Shown one piece after another: positions 18,303 to 26,700 of a DNA stretch of 64,000 nucleotides. The stretch is from the NCBI RefSeq assembly GCF_900177665.1, contig NZ_FXAW01000001.1, positions 1 to 64,000 on the forward strand. The letters are read 5' to 3'. Within the stretch, counting starts at the first letter, position 1. Each line of letters begins with the position of its first letter. The notes beneath the pieces were generated by a model that had not been told where the DNA came from, made no database searches, and saw only the letters and a list, made by a program, of their open reading frames with translations. The position numbers and the translations under genes were made by a program. This DNA comes from Marivirga sericea (GTDB taxonomy: Bacteria > Bacteroidota > Bacteroidia > Cytophagales > Cyclobacteriaceae).

Positions 18303-19745
18303 ATGACGGAAAAGCAGCTCAAGCCAAATTTATTTCAAGCATTAATTCCAATCGTTTTTTTAATCTTCCTCCTTAGTTTAAATGTTTATTTTTTCGGAGA
18401 TGGAACATTAGATGGGTCTAATCAAATAGCTTTAATCCTTTCAGCAGGAGTTGCCGCTATTATTGCTTTAAAAGTGGGATTTAAATGGACCGCTATGCTT
18501 GATGGAATAGTGAGCAGTATAAGTTCGGCCATGTCCTCTATATTGATCTTATTATTGATTGGATCATTAGCGGGTACGTGGTTACTGAGTGGCATTGTTC
18601 CAGCAATGATTTATTATGGTTTAAATATCCTTAATCCGACCATTTTCCTGTTTGCTGCTTGTATTGTAAGTGCAATTGTTTCAGTTGCTACAGGAAGCTC
18701 ATGGAGTACCATCGCTACACTAGGTTTAGCACTTTTAGGAATTGGACAAACTTTGGGTTTGAGCGAGGGAGTTGTAGCAGGAGCTATTATTTCTGGTGCT
18801 TATTTTGGCGACAAAATGTCTCCTTTGAGTGATACCACCAATCTGGCTCCAGCAATGGCTGGAACTGATTTGTTTACACATATTCGGTATATGGCGTATA
18901 CAACCGTCCCTTCAATAGTCATTACTCTAATTATATTCTTAGTGCTGGGTTTTATGAATAGCTCCGAAGCAGATATAGAGCAGGTAGGACTGGTTCAAGC
19001 TGCTATTCAGGACAAATTCAACATCAATTTGTGGTTATTTTTAGTTCCAGCTGCGGTGATATTTATGATTGTAAAGAAAATTTCCGCTATTCCTGCTTTA
19101 TTAATTGGATCATTATTAGGTGGAGTGTTTGCTATTATCTTTCAGCCTCAAATTATTGAAATTATATCCGGTGGAGGTGCTAACTTTTTTGAACAATCGT
19201 ACAAGGCGGTTATGCTGTCTATGTATGGTGATATTAGTATTACCACTAACAATGATATGGTAAATGAACTCCTGTCAACCGGTGGAATGGCCGGCATGTT
19301 GAATACGATTTGGTTGATCGTCTGTGCTATGGTTTTTGGTGGCGTTATGGAGTCAACCAAAATGTTACAGGTCATTACAGGCTCAATCATTAAATTGGCA
19401 AATTCTACGGGCTCATTGGTCGCTTCTACTGCAGGTACTTGTGTGTTTTTTAATGTTACAGCATCTGATCAATACCTAGCTATTGTGGTGCCTGGTAGGA
19501 TGTTTGCCGATACTTATAAAGAAAGAGGTTTAAAGCCTGAGGTACTGAGTAGAACTCTGGAAGACTCGGGTACCGTAACTAGTGTATTGATTCCATGGAA
19601 TACCTGTGGAGCCACCCAGTCATCAGTTTTAGGAGTGTCGACTTGGACTTATGCACCCTATGCGTTTTTCAATATCATTAGTCCATTTATGACGATTTTG
19701 TTTGCATACCTTAATATTAAAATAAGAAGATTTACTGATAAATGA
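18303..19745 (+). CDS. nhaC: Na+/H+ antiporter, NhaC family
   Basis: This 480-residue integral membrane protein has 11 or 12 hydrophobic segments. It carries the family hallmark GAYFGDKMSPLSDTTNLAPA (about residues 165-184) and a matching second-half stretch, CVFFNVTASDQYLAIVVPGRMF, followed by LEDSGTVTSVLIPWNTCGA. NhaC proteins exchange external H+ for internal Na+, and some members move other solutes such as malate/lactate. A marine lifestyle fits a sodium exporter. The next gene starts within its last codon (ATGA overlap), so the exonuclease downstream is co-translated. Confidence 0.92.
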   Translation: MTEKQLKPNLFQALIPIVFLIFLLSLNVYFFGDGTLDGSNQIALILSAGVAAIIALKVGFKWTAMLDGIVSSISSAMSSILILLLIGSLAGTWLLSGIVPAMIYYGLNILNPTIFLFAACIVSAIVSVATGSSWSTIATLGLALLGIGQTLGLSEGVVAGAIISGAYFGDKMSPLSDTTNLAPAMAGTDLFTHIRYMAYTTVPSIVITLIIFLVLGFMNSSEADIEQVGLVQAAIQDKFNINLWLFLVPAAVIFMIVKKISAIPALLIGSLLGGVFAIIFQPQIIEIISGGGANFFEQSYKAVMLSMYGDISITTNNDMVNELLSTGGMAGMLNTIWLIVCAMVFGGVMESTKMLQVITGSIIKLANSTGSLVASTAGTCVFFNVTASDQYLAIVVPGRMFADTYKERGLKPEVLSRTLEDSGTVTSVLIPWNTCGATQSSVLGVSTWTYAPYAFFNIISPFMTILFAYLNIKIRRFTDK

Positions 19746-20326
19746 ATTTTGTAAAGGAGATTTCAAAAGAAGAAATCAATGACTTGCCGCTTTGGAAATT
19801 TGAAGGGGAGATTACATTGGTGGAGAAAGATGAAGACTGGGAAGAGATCATCCCAAAATTATGGAGAGCGGAGATTTTAGGCTTTGATACGGAAGCTAAG
19901 CCCGTCTTCAAAAAGGGGCAATATAATCCCGTTTCACTTATTCAATTGGCTACTGAAGATGAGGTTTTTTTAATCCGTAATTTATTGAGTGGTTTTCATG
20001 GAGAATTAGTAAGGATATTTGAAGATCCTTCCATTATAAAAACCGGAGCAGCTATCCATGATGACTTAAAAGATCTGCAGAAATTAAGAAAATTTAAACC
20101 TGCCGGTTTTGAAGATATTGGTTCCATTGCAAGAGAAAATGGGATGCTGCAAAGTGGAGCCAAGAATTTAACAGCGATTTTCCTTAAAAAAAGAATTTCT
20201 AAAGCCCAGCAGACCTCCAATTGGGAAAAGACTGAATTAAGTCAGGCTCAGCTCGATTATGCAGCTACGGATGCTTATTTAGGATTGAAAGTGTACGAAG
20301 TTTTTGAGAGAATAGGTTGGGTTTGA
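19742..20326 (+). CDS. 3'-5' exonuclease, RNase D-like (DEDDy)
   Basis: The 194 residues form one exonuclease domain. ExoI is LGFDTEAKP (Asp and Glu at about 48 and 50), ExoII is GAAIHDDLKDL, and ExoIII is YAATDAYLGLKVYE with the Tyr and Asp of the DEDDy class. There is no HRDC domain, so it is shorter than RNase D. It may trim RNA 3' ends or act on DNA; homologues are annotated simply as 3'-5' exonuclease domain proteins. It overlaps nhaC by 4 bases. Confidence 0.88.
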   Translation: MNFVKEISKEEINDLPLWKFEGEITLVEKDEDWEEIIPKLWRAEILGFDTEAKPVFKKGQYNPVSLIQLATEDEVFLIRNLLSGFHGELVRIFEDPSIIKTGAAIHDDLKDLQKLRKFKPAGFEDIGSIARENGMLQSGAKNLTAIFLKKRISKAQQTSNWEKTELSQAQLDYAATDAYLGLKVYEVFERIGWV

Positions 20327-20346
20327 GAATTACCACATAACAGGTT

Positions 20347-21177
20347 TTAAAAGTTATTAAAGTTTGTTAACCTCAGTCCAAAGTTGATTGAAGTTGGTTT
20401 ATTTCTTCCTACAATAGACTCAATTGGAAGCCAGTAGGTATACATAAATTCCAATTCTATTTTTCGGGTTATAAATAATTTTGTACCAGCTCCAAGCTCA
20501 TAAGGTAAGTTAATCATCACGAAAGGACCCAAACGTTTTGCTAATAAAGTACCAGCAAATACTCTGGCGTAAGGAAATATGTCGCCTGCGAGGGGGTACC
20601 AAGCACCAATATTACCAAAGACCATAAATCGATTTTGAATGATTCTTTCGTAAAACAGGTCAGAATTAATAATGTGACCTTCATTTAATTGACCTGTTGA
20701 GATATAAACGTTTTGCTGAAATGTGAAACGCTTATTTTTGAAGGGTTTTACTCTCACTTTGCCCCCAATATGGGTTAGACCATGCTGAAAATTGGTAGTG
20801 AATTCATTACCCATAGAAATGTTTCGAATGCTCTTATTCATTAACTCAAATACTGTAAACGGAGAGCTTGATCCTTCATCATTAGTGATATTTGACTTGT
20901 AGATAAAGTCTATTCCATAGTTTATGTTTTTATTGCTGCCAATGGTTACCTGAAAGAAGCTGCTATTAAAACTACTCCGCCTATCTAAGGTATTTAATTG
21001 AGGTTCAATCTGGGTGTGAAGATTATTATAAAATTTAATTTCCCCCTGACCCTTACTCATAAATAGCCCACTTGTGAATACATTGATAGAATCTTTCTTA
21101 ACTATGGGAGAATTTTGTCCAAATACAGGCTTATCTAATAGCAGCAACATTATAGAAACGATAATTGTGGTTCTCAT
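20347..21177 (-). CDS. Exported protein, probable outer-membrane beta-barrel, unknown function
   Basis: With the ATG at 21177 the product has about 276 residues and a signal peptide (RTTIIVSIMLLLLDKPVFGQ). The mature part has alternating short strands with aromatic ends (FQVTIGSNKNINYGIDFIYKS, shortened here to its core) and ends in a strand closing with Phe (FGLRLTNFNNF), as in outer-membrane barrels inserted by BAM. No enzyme motif was seen. An in-frame ATG at 21204 would add nine charged residues before the signal peptide and is less likely. Confidence 0.65.
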   Translation of the reverse strand: MRTTIIVSIMLLLLDKPVFGQNSPIVKKDSINVFTSGLFMSKGQGEIKFYNNLHTQIEPQLNTLDRRSSFNSSFFQVTIGSNKNINYGIDFIYKSNITNDEGSSSPFTVFELMNKSIRNISMGNEFTTNFQHGLTHIGGKVRVKPFKNKRFTFQQNVYISTGQLNEGHIINSDLFYERIIQNRFMVFGNIGAWYPLAGDIFPYARVFAGTLLAKRLGPFVMINLPYELGAGTKLFITRKIELEFMYTYWLPIESIVGRNKPTSINFGLRLTNFNNF

Positions 21178-21503
21178 TGGTTCTTTATTTACTTTAAGCA
21201 GCATTTTAAGGAATCTTTTACTTTAAAACTGTCCGACTAATGACAAAATGAAGGATCAGTTCTGTTGATTTAAAATGAGCGCTAATCAGCGTTGGAGTTG
21301 ATCGTCAAGATGAAGTGATCCGTTAATTTTTGATTATGGTGTTTTTAGGAGGGTTGTGGTATACATTTCTGCAGGTAAAATGTTCATTTAGTGGGGTTGT
21401 AAATTTCTATTTCAGCATAAGGAGGTAATTTAAACAATTAACAATAGTTGTTATACTAACAATTTGTTTACTTTGTAGTTAAATTGGTGGAAGGAATTTA
21501 AAT

Positions 21504-23459
21504 ATGGAAGTCTCAACTAAAAATTTTCAACAATATTGTAATAGTTTAGTCGCTTATAAGCGTAGAAAAACGATTCCAGTTAAGATAGGTGGTGTAACGA
21601 TTGGAGGAGATAATGCTATTGTTCTTCAATCTATGACAACTGTTGATACGATGGATACAGAGGGTTCTATTGAACAATCTATTCGTATGATTGATGCAGG
21701 ATGCCAGTTGGTTAGAATTACTGCACCATCCATAAAAGAAGCTGAAAATCTTAGAGCTATTAAGGAAGGTTTAGAGAAAAGAGGCTACTTTACTCCTTTA
21801 GTTGCTGATATCCATTTCACACCAAATGCTGCTGAATTAGCAGCCAAAATTGTGGAGAAAGTGAGGGTGAATCCGGGCAATTATGCTGATAAAAAGAAAT
21901 TTGAAAATATAGAATATACAGATGAAAGCTACAAGGCGGAATTAGATCGAATTAAGAAGCGTTTTAAGCCCTTAATCAAAATCTGTAAAGAGCATGGAAC
22001 CGCCATCAGAATTGGCACCAACCATGGTTCTCTTTCCGATCGTATCATGAGTCGATATGGAGACACACCATTCGGGATGGTTGAGTCAGCATTGGAATTT
22101 ATACGAATTTGTGAAGAAATGGAATTCTATGACATCGTGGTTTCAATGAAGTCTAGTAATCCGCAGGTGATGGTGCAAGCCTATCGCCTTTTAGTACAAA
22201 AATTAGATGAAGAAGGCCTAAAGCCGTATCCTTTGCATTTGGGTGTTACAGAAGCAGGTGAAGCAGAAGACGGAAGAATCAAGAGTTCTGTTGGCATTGG
22301 TACTTTGCTTGAGGATGGTCTGGGGGATACTATTAGGGTCTCGCTCACAGAAGAACCAGAAGAGGAAATTCCGGTGGCAAAGGTTTTAGCAGATCGATAC
22401 AAAGAAAGAGAAGGACATGATGAGATTCCAATAATTGACAATTGCTTATTTAATCCTTATGAATATGAAAAAAGGGCAAGTAGGAAAGTAGGCAATATTG
22501 GAGGAAAAGAAGTGCCAATAGTGATGGCCGATTTTTCTTTGAAGAAAGACATAACACCTGCCTCTTTTTTTGGAGTAGGATACAATTATTCAGTGCCTTT
22601 AGATAAATGGTCTATTTCAGACTTTGCATGTGATTATATTTTCACAAATGACAAGCCAGTTGAGTTTGAAATTCCAGGTACTTTAGGAATTGTACATGCG
22701 CATAAAACCTGGTTAAAGGAAAAAGAAAAGGAAAGAAGGTTTCCTTTTATAGATCCTAAAGATTACTTATCTGATGTTGAAATGCACCCAAAGCTTAATT
22801 TTATTTATGCGATTTTAGCGGATTTATCGGATGAGTTTATTGCAAAATTGAAAAATGATTCCACAGCCGTTTTATTGATTGATACCTACAATAATCATGG
22901 ACTGGCTGAGCAGCGTAGATTGTTTATGGAATTGATGCAGAAGACTTGCGATGTCCCCGTAGTGATCGGTAGGGCTTATCAAAATCTATCTTTAGAGAAG
23001 CTGCAGTTATATTCTGCCACTGATATGGGCGGTTTGCTGATTGACGGCTTTGGAGATGGAGTATTTATTGCTGCTGAAAACTGCGGGGGAGATAAAGCCA
23101 TTAATGAAACCGCATTCAATATTTTGCAGGCCAGCAGGACTAGAATTTCAAAGACTGAATATATTTCTTGCCCTTCATGCGGTAGAACTCTTTTTGATTT
23201 GCAAGAAACTACTGCTATGATTCGGAACAGAACCAATCATTTAAAAGGAGTTAAAATAGGGATTATGGGTTGTATAGTAAATGGTCCTGGTGAAATGGCA
23301 GATGCTGATTATGGCTATGTGGGTTCCGGAAAAGGCAAAATCACGTTATATAAAGGCCAAGAGGTCATGAAAAGAGGTGTTCCTTTTGAAAAAGCTGTTG
23401 ACGAATTAATTGAAATAATCCGACAAGATGGAAAATGGTTAGAACCACAAGAGGCCTAG
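21504..23459 (+). CDS. ispG: 4-hydroxy-3-methylbut-2-en-1-yl diphosphate synthase (long form)
   Basis: This enzyme of the non-mevalonate isoprenoid pathway reduces MEcPP to HMBPP with a [4Fe-4S] cluster. The 651 residues exceed the E. coli form (about 370) because of a large middle domain inserted between the TIM barrel and the cluster domain, as in Bacteroidota, Chlamydiae and plants. The barrel shows IVLQSMTTVDTMDTEGSIEQ near the start. The cluster ligands are Cys556 and Cys559 (CPSCG) and Cys590 in GCIVNGPGE, with Glu597 as the fourth contact. A GGAAGG-like sequence lies a few bases before the ATG. A small DUF6728 gene follows. Confidence 0.97.
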   Translation: MEVSTKNFQQYCNSLVAYKRRKTIPVKIGGVTIGGDNAIVLQSMTTVDTMDTEGSIEQSIRMIDAGCQLVRITAPSIKEAENLRAIKEGLEKRGYFTPLVADIHFTPNAAELAAKIVEKVRVNPGNYADKKKFENIEYTDESYKAELDRIKKRFKPLIKICKEHGTAIRIGTNHGSLSDRIMSRYGDTPFGMVESALEFIRICEEMEFYDIVVSMKSSNPQVMVQAYRLLVQKLDEEGLKPYPLHLGVTEAGEAEDGRIKSSVGIGTLLEDGLGDTIRVSLTEEPEEEIPVAKVLADRYKEREGHDEIPIIDNCLFNPYEYEKRASRKVGNIGGKEVPIVMADFSLKKDITPASFFGVGYNYSVPLDKWSISDFACDYIFTNDKPVEFEIPGTLGIVHAHKTWLKEKEKERRFPFIDPKDYLSDVEMHPKLNFIYAILADLSDEFIAKLKNDSTAVLLIDTYNNHGLAEQRRLFMELMQKTCDVPVVIGRAYQNLSLEKLQLYSATDMGGLLIDGFGDGVFIAAENCGGDKAINETAFNILQASRTRISKTEYISCPSCGRTLFDLQETTAMIRNRTNHLKGVKIGIMGCIVNGPGEMADADYGYVGSGKGKITLYKGQEVMKRGVPFEKAVDELIEIIRQDGKWLEPQEA

Positions 23460-23491
23460 ATTTGTTAGCAGGAAAATTATAAAACATAGTT

Positions 23492-23725
23492 ATGAAAGAG
23501 CAGAGAGACTTAGAGGATTTAAATAGGGATACATCGACAGGTTGGAAAAGCTATTTTCAGCTGGGAGACGTTGTAGGGTATTTTAAAAGACTGTTTGGTA
23601 CAAAAGATCCTAATGCACCAAGCAACTTTAATCTAAAAATGATGCATGGGATAAATAAAATTTCTATTGTGATGTTTCTCATTGCAGTTATTGTAATGGT
23701 TACAAGAGCAATTATGCGTTCTTAG
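23492..23725 (+). CDS. Small membrane protein, DUF6728-like
   Basis: The 77 residues comprise an acidic N-terminus, an amphipathic middle (FQLGDVVGYFKRLFG) and one C-terminal transmembrane helix (ISIVMFLIAVIVMV) ending in RAIMRS. From memory, this is the family annotated DUF6728 in Bacteroidota. It starts 32 bases after ispG and is probably in the same transcript. No function is known. Confidence 0.7.
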   Translation: MKEQRDLEDLNRDTSTGWKSYFQLGDVVGYFKRLFGTKDPNAPSNFNLKMMHGINKISIVMFLIAVIVMVTRAIMRS

Positions 23726-23959
23726 GAATACTACCCACCACTTATATAGTTGATCTCAAAAATACTGGGAAAAGAGGTTTTAGTTTTTAGGTCTTTGGAT
23801 GATAGAATGGAATATGCATAAACGTATTATTTTATTCCCTTTTCATCCTTGATACTGATAACAAAATAATAACATAGTTAAGCTGATATTTAAAATTAGA
23901 ATCCTCAGTATTGCGCAAGGACTGTTTAAGTCTTAACTTCGCAATTCTAAAAAATCACT

Positions 23960-24601
23960 ATGGATAAAAAACCAGTAATAATTTTAGGAGCGAAAGGTAT
24001 AGGACCTTCAGCAGCGGAAATTTTTAAAAGTAATAAAGTTGAAATTTATTGCTTTTTGGATGATGATAAAGCTTTGCATGGCAGTGAGATTGATTTTGTT
24101 TCCGTATTGGGAGAAACTGATGATGATGGTTATTTAAAATATATTGGTAAGAAATGTGACGCTTTCGTTGCTGAAGATAATATGAAAGCGCGAAAAAAAA
24201 TAACCAAAATGCTGAATGATCGCAGGAAAACTATGCCAGCAAATGCAATTCATTCCCAAGCTATCGTTTCAGATTCGGCCCACTTAGGATATGGCAATTT
24301 CATAAATGCCAGAGCAGTATTAGGTGCATTTTCGAAGGTTCCGAATCACTGTTTAATTCATTCTGGTGCTATAATAGAGTATAATGTCGAGTTGGGCGAT
24401 TACGTGCAGTTAGGTGCTGGATCACAATTAAATAGTGGAGTGACAGTCGGAGAAGAAACCTTCATAGGTTCTGGGGTTACGGTAGTTTCAGGTGTTACAA
24501 TTGGTAAGAAGGCTAATATTGGTGCAGGTTCTGTAGTGATAAAGGATGTAAAGGACGGAGAAACTGTATTTGGAAATCCTGCGCAAACAATTGAAAATTA
24601 A
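23960..24601 (+). CDS. NeuD/PglD-like sugar O-/N-acyltransferase with left-handed beta-helix
   Basis: The 213 residues begin with a Rossmann-like pyridine-nucleotide-free domain typical of NeuD proteins (VIILGAKGIGPSAAEIF, then FLDDD). From about 100 a hexapeptide-repeat beta-helix follows: AHLGYGNFINARAVLGAF, VELGDYVQLGAGSQLNSG, GEETFIGSGVTVVSGVTIG, ending VFGNPAQTI. The usual catalytic His is visible in NHCLIHSGAII. Such enzymes acetylate surface-sugar precursors (sialic acid, bacillosamine). No polysaccharide genes are next to it, so the substrate remains open. Confidence 0.85.
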   Translation: MDKKPVIILGAKGIGPSAAEIFKSNKVEIYCFLDDDKALHGSEIDFVSVLGETDDDGYLKYIGKKCDAFVAEDNMKARKKITKMLNDRRKTMPANAIHSQAIVSDSAHLGYGNFINARAVLGAFSKVPNHCLIHSGAIIEYNVELGDYVQLGAGSQLNSGVTVGEETFIGSGVTVVSGVTIGKKANIGAGSVVIKDVKDGETVFGNPAQTIEN

Positions 24602-24729
24602 TTAAGAGAATAAATATATTGAAGTTAGTACAGAATTTAGACTGATTTATAAGTAAAAGGCTGCATCGATTATCTTCTTCTTTGAAGTAGAATAAAAGAT
24701 CAGGCTTATAAAATCACCTTATTTACACT

Positions 24730-24736
24730 AAGGAGG
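24730..24736 (+). promoter_or_regulatory. Unusually strong Shine-Dalgarno before trhO
   Basis: AAGGAGG lies 5 bases before the ATG at 24742. Most genes in this window lack such a site, as is usual in Bacteroidota, so this one stands out and confirms the start. Confidence 0.7.
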
Positions 24737-24741
24737 AAATT

Positions 24742-25716
24742 ATGAAAAATGCAGACAATCAATACAAAGTAATACTCTATTACTGCTATGCAGAAATTAA
24801 GGATCCTGACCAATTCAGAGATGAACATCATTTGATGTGTTTGGAATTGGATTTAAGAGGAAGGATTATAGTTTCACAAGAGGGTTTGAATGGTACCGTT
24901 TCAGGTTCAACTGAAATGGTTGACGAGTACATGAATAGGGTAAAGGCGGATCCTAGGTTTGCTGATACGGATTTCAAAGAAGATTTTCATCCTGAGCACA
25001 CGTTCAAGAAATTAAATGTCAGGCATAAGTCTGAAATCGTGCATTCTAGCCTTGCCCACATTAATCCTCGTCAAAAAACAGGAGCGTATGTGGAGCCCGC
25101 TAAATTCCGAGAGATGATTAAGAATGAGGAAGATATTGTAATTCTTGACGTTCGTTCAAATTATGAACACGAATTGGGTAGATTTAAGAATGCGGTTACG
25201 TTAGATATAGAGAATTTCAGAGATTTTCCAGAAAAGTTGAGCGATTTAGAACAGTACAAAGGGAAGAAGATCGTGACTTATTGCACTGGAGGTATTAAAT
25301 GTGAGAAAGCTAGTGCCTATCTGCTTGAGCAAGGTTTTGAAAATGTTTATCAACTGCATGGAGGAATTATTAAGTACGGAATTGAAGCCGATGGAGAAGA
25401 TTTTGAAGGTAAATGTTACGTGTTTGATAATCGGCTTTCAGTTGACGTGAATAAAGTCAATCCTAAGGTGGTTTCTAAGTGTTTCGTGTGTGAGTCACAA
25501 TCTGATCGAATGGTCAATTGTGCTAATCCCGAGTGCAATGTTCATGTTGCTATATGCGAGAAATGCGGATGGGAAATGGAAGGAGCTTGTTCTAAGGAAT
25601 GCATGGAACATCCTGAGAAACGGGAATACAACGGAACTGGATATTACCAAAAAAATACTAATGGGTATGATCCATATAAAGGGTTTCAAGGTAAATTAGA
25701 GAAGAATAAATTGTAG
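24742..25716 (+). CDS. trhO: tRNA uridine hydroxylase TrhO (rhodanese-like, YceA family)
   Basis: The 324-residue protein catalyses oxygen-dependent hydroxylation of uridine 34 in certain tRNAs, the first step to (m)cmo5U/mo5U. An N-terminal domain (LYYCYAEI, SQEGLNGTVSG) precedes a rhodanese domain with the active loop CTGGIKCEK at 181-189 (Cys181 as the reactive residue). The C-terminus is a Cys-rich zinc-like region: CFVCESQSDRMVNCANPECN, shortened, then CEKCGW and CSKEC. An unusually good ribosome binding site precedes it. The nucleoside phosphorylase gene starts 5 bases after its stop. Confidence 0.93.
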   Translation: MKNADNQYKVILYYCYAEIKDPDQFRDEHHLMCLELDLRGRIIVSQEGLNGTVSGSTEMVDEYMNRVKADPRFADTDFKEDFHPEHTFKKLNVRHKSEIVHSSLAHINPRQKTGAYVEPAKFREMIKNEEDIVILDVRSNYEHELGRFKNAVTLDIENFRDFPEKLSDLEQYKGKKIVTYCTGGIKCEKASAYLLEQGFENVYQLHGGIIKYGIEADGEDFEGKCYVFDNRLSVDVNKVNPKVVSKCFVCESQSDRMVNCANPECNVHVAICEKCGWEMEGACSKECMEHPEKREYNGTGYYQKNTNGYDPYKGFQGKLEKNKL

Positions 25717-25721
25717 ATTTT

Positions 25722-26591
25722 ATGAATAAACAATATCCTGAGTCAGAATTAATATTAAATAAAGACGGCTCTGTCTATCATTTGAGCTTAAAGCCTCAGG
25801 ATATTTCAGATGTTATTCTTACTGTAGGTGATCCTTCAAGAGTGCATAAAGTAAGCCAGTATTTTGATAAAATAACTTTTGAGATGAACAAAAGAGAGTT
25901 TATCACACATACGGGAACTTATAAAGGACGTAAACTTACAGTGATGTCAACTGGAATGGGGACAGATAATGTGGAGATTCTAATGACTGAATTGGATGCC
26001 TTAGCGAATATTAATTTGAAGAAGCGGGAAAATAAAGCCAAAAAGAAATCATTAAAGATAATTCGAATAGGTACATCAGGTGGGTTACAACAAGATCTAC
26101 CGGTCGATTCTCTATCTGTTTCTCAGTTTGCAGTTGGTCTTGATACTTTGATGCATTTCTATGAGCTGGAACGAACAGAAGCAGAATCAAACGTTGAATC
26201 AGCTCTACAATTAGAAGTTAATTTGCCTTTTCGTCCATACTGCGTGGAGGGTTCATCCTCACTTCTCAAACACTTTGCTGAAGGAATGAATGTTGGGAAT
26301 ACCGTTACTTGCCCCGGCTTTTACGCTCCACAAGGAAGGCAATTAAGGGCACCTATTCGTTTTCCAGATATAGTCGAAAGTCTTTCCATGTTTCATTATG
26401 GAGATTTATGGCTAACTAATTTTGAAATGGAAACTGCGGGCTATTATGCTATGGGTAGGCTATTAGGACATGATGTTTTAAGTTGCAATGCCATAGTTGC
26501 TAATAGAATGAGTCATCAGTTCTCGAAAAACTCTGACAAGACAATAGATTCACTCATCAAATTGGTTTTAAATAAAGCCTCAGAATTATAA
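25722..26591 (+). CDS. Nucleoside phosphorylase (uridine phosphorylase-like)
   Basis: The 289 residues show the PNP/UDP family pattern: ILTVGDPSRVHKVSQYF near the start (phosphate and ribose contacts), VMSTGMGTDNVEILMTELDAL, IRIGTSGGLQ, and NFEMETAGYYAMGRLLGHD with the Glu-Met-Glu ribose-binding motif. The enzyme splits a nucleoside with phosphate into base and ribose-1-phosphate. Uridine-type specificity is the best guess from overall likeness. It follows trhO by 5 bases and is probably co-transcribed, giving a small nucleoside/tRNA pair. Confidence 0.88.
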   Translation: MNKQYPESELILNKDGSVYHLSLKPQDISDVILTVGDPSRVHKVSQYFDKITFEMNKREFITHTGTYKGRKLTVMSTGMGTDNVEILMTELDALANINLKKRENKAKKKSLKIIRIGTSGGLQQDLPVDSLSVSQFAVGLDTLMHFYELERTEAESNVESALQLEVNLPFRPYCVEGSSSLLKHFAEGMNVGNTVTCPGFYAPQGRQLRAPIRFPDIVESLSMFHYGDLWLTNFEMETAGYYAMGRLLGHDVLSCNAIVANRMSHQFSKNSDKTIDSLIKLVLNKASEL

Positions 26592-26700
26592 TATTATAGA
26601 ATAATACAATCATACCTTTAATGTACTGTATAAAGAGTTAGTCGAAAAATATTGATTTTAATTAGATAATATTCTATTTTGATATCTTATTGAATCGATT

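Noticed and set aside
21418-21427. Strong Shine-Dalgarno-like AAGGAGGT upstream of ispG
   Set aside because: No start codon follows at a suitable distance; the ispG ATG is about 80 bases away.
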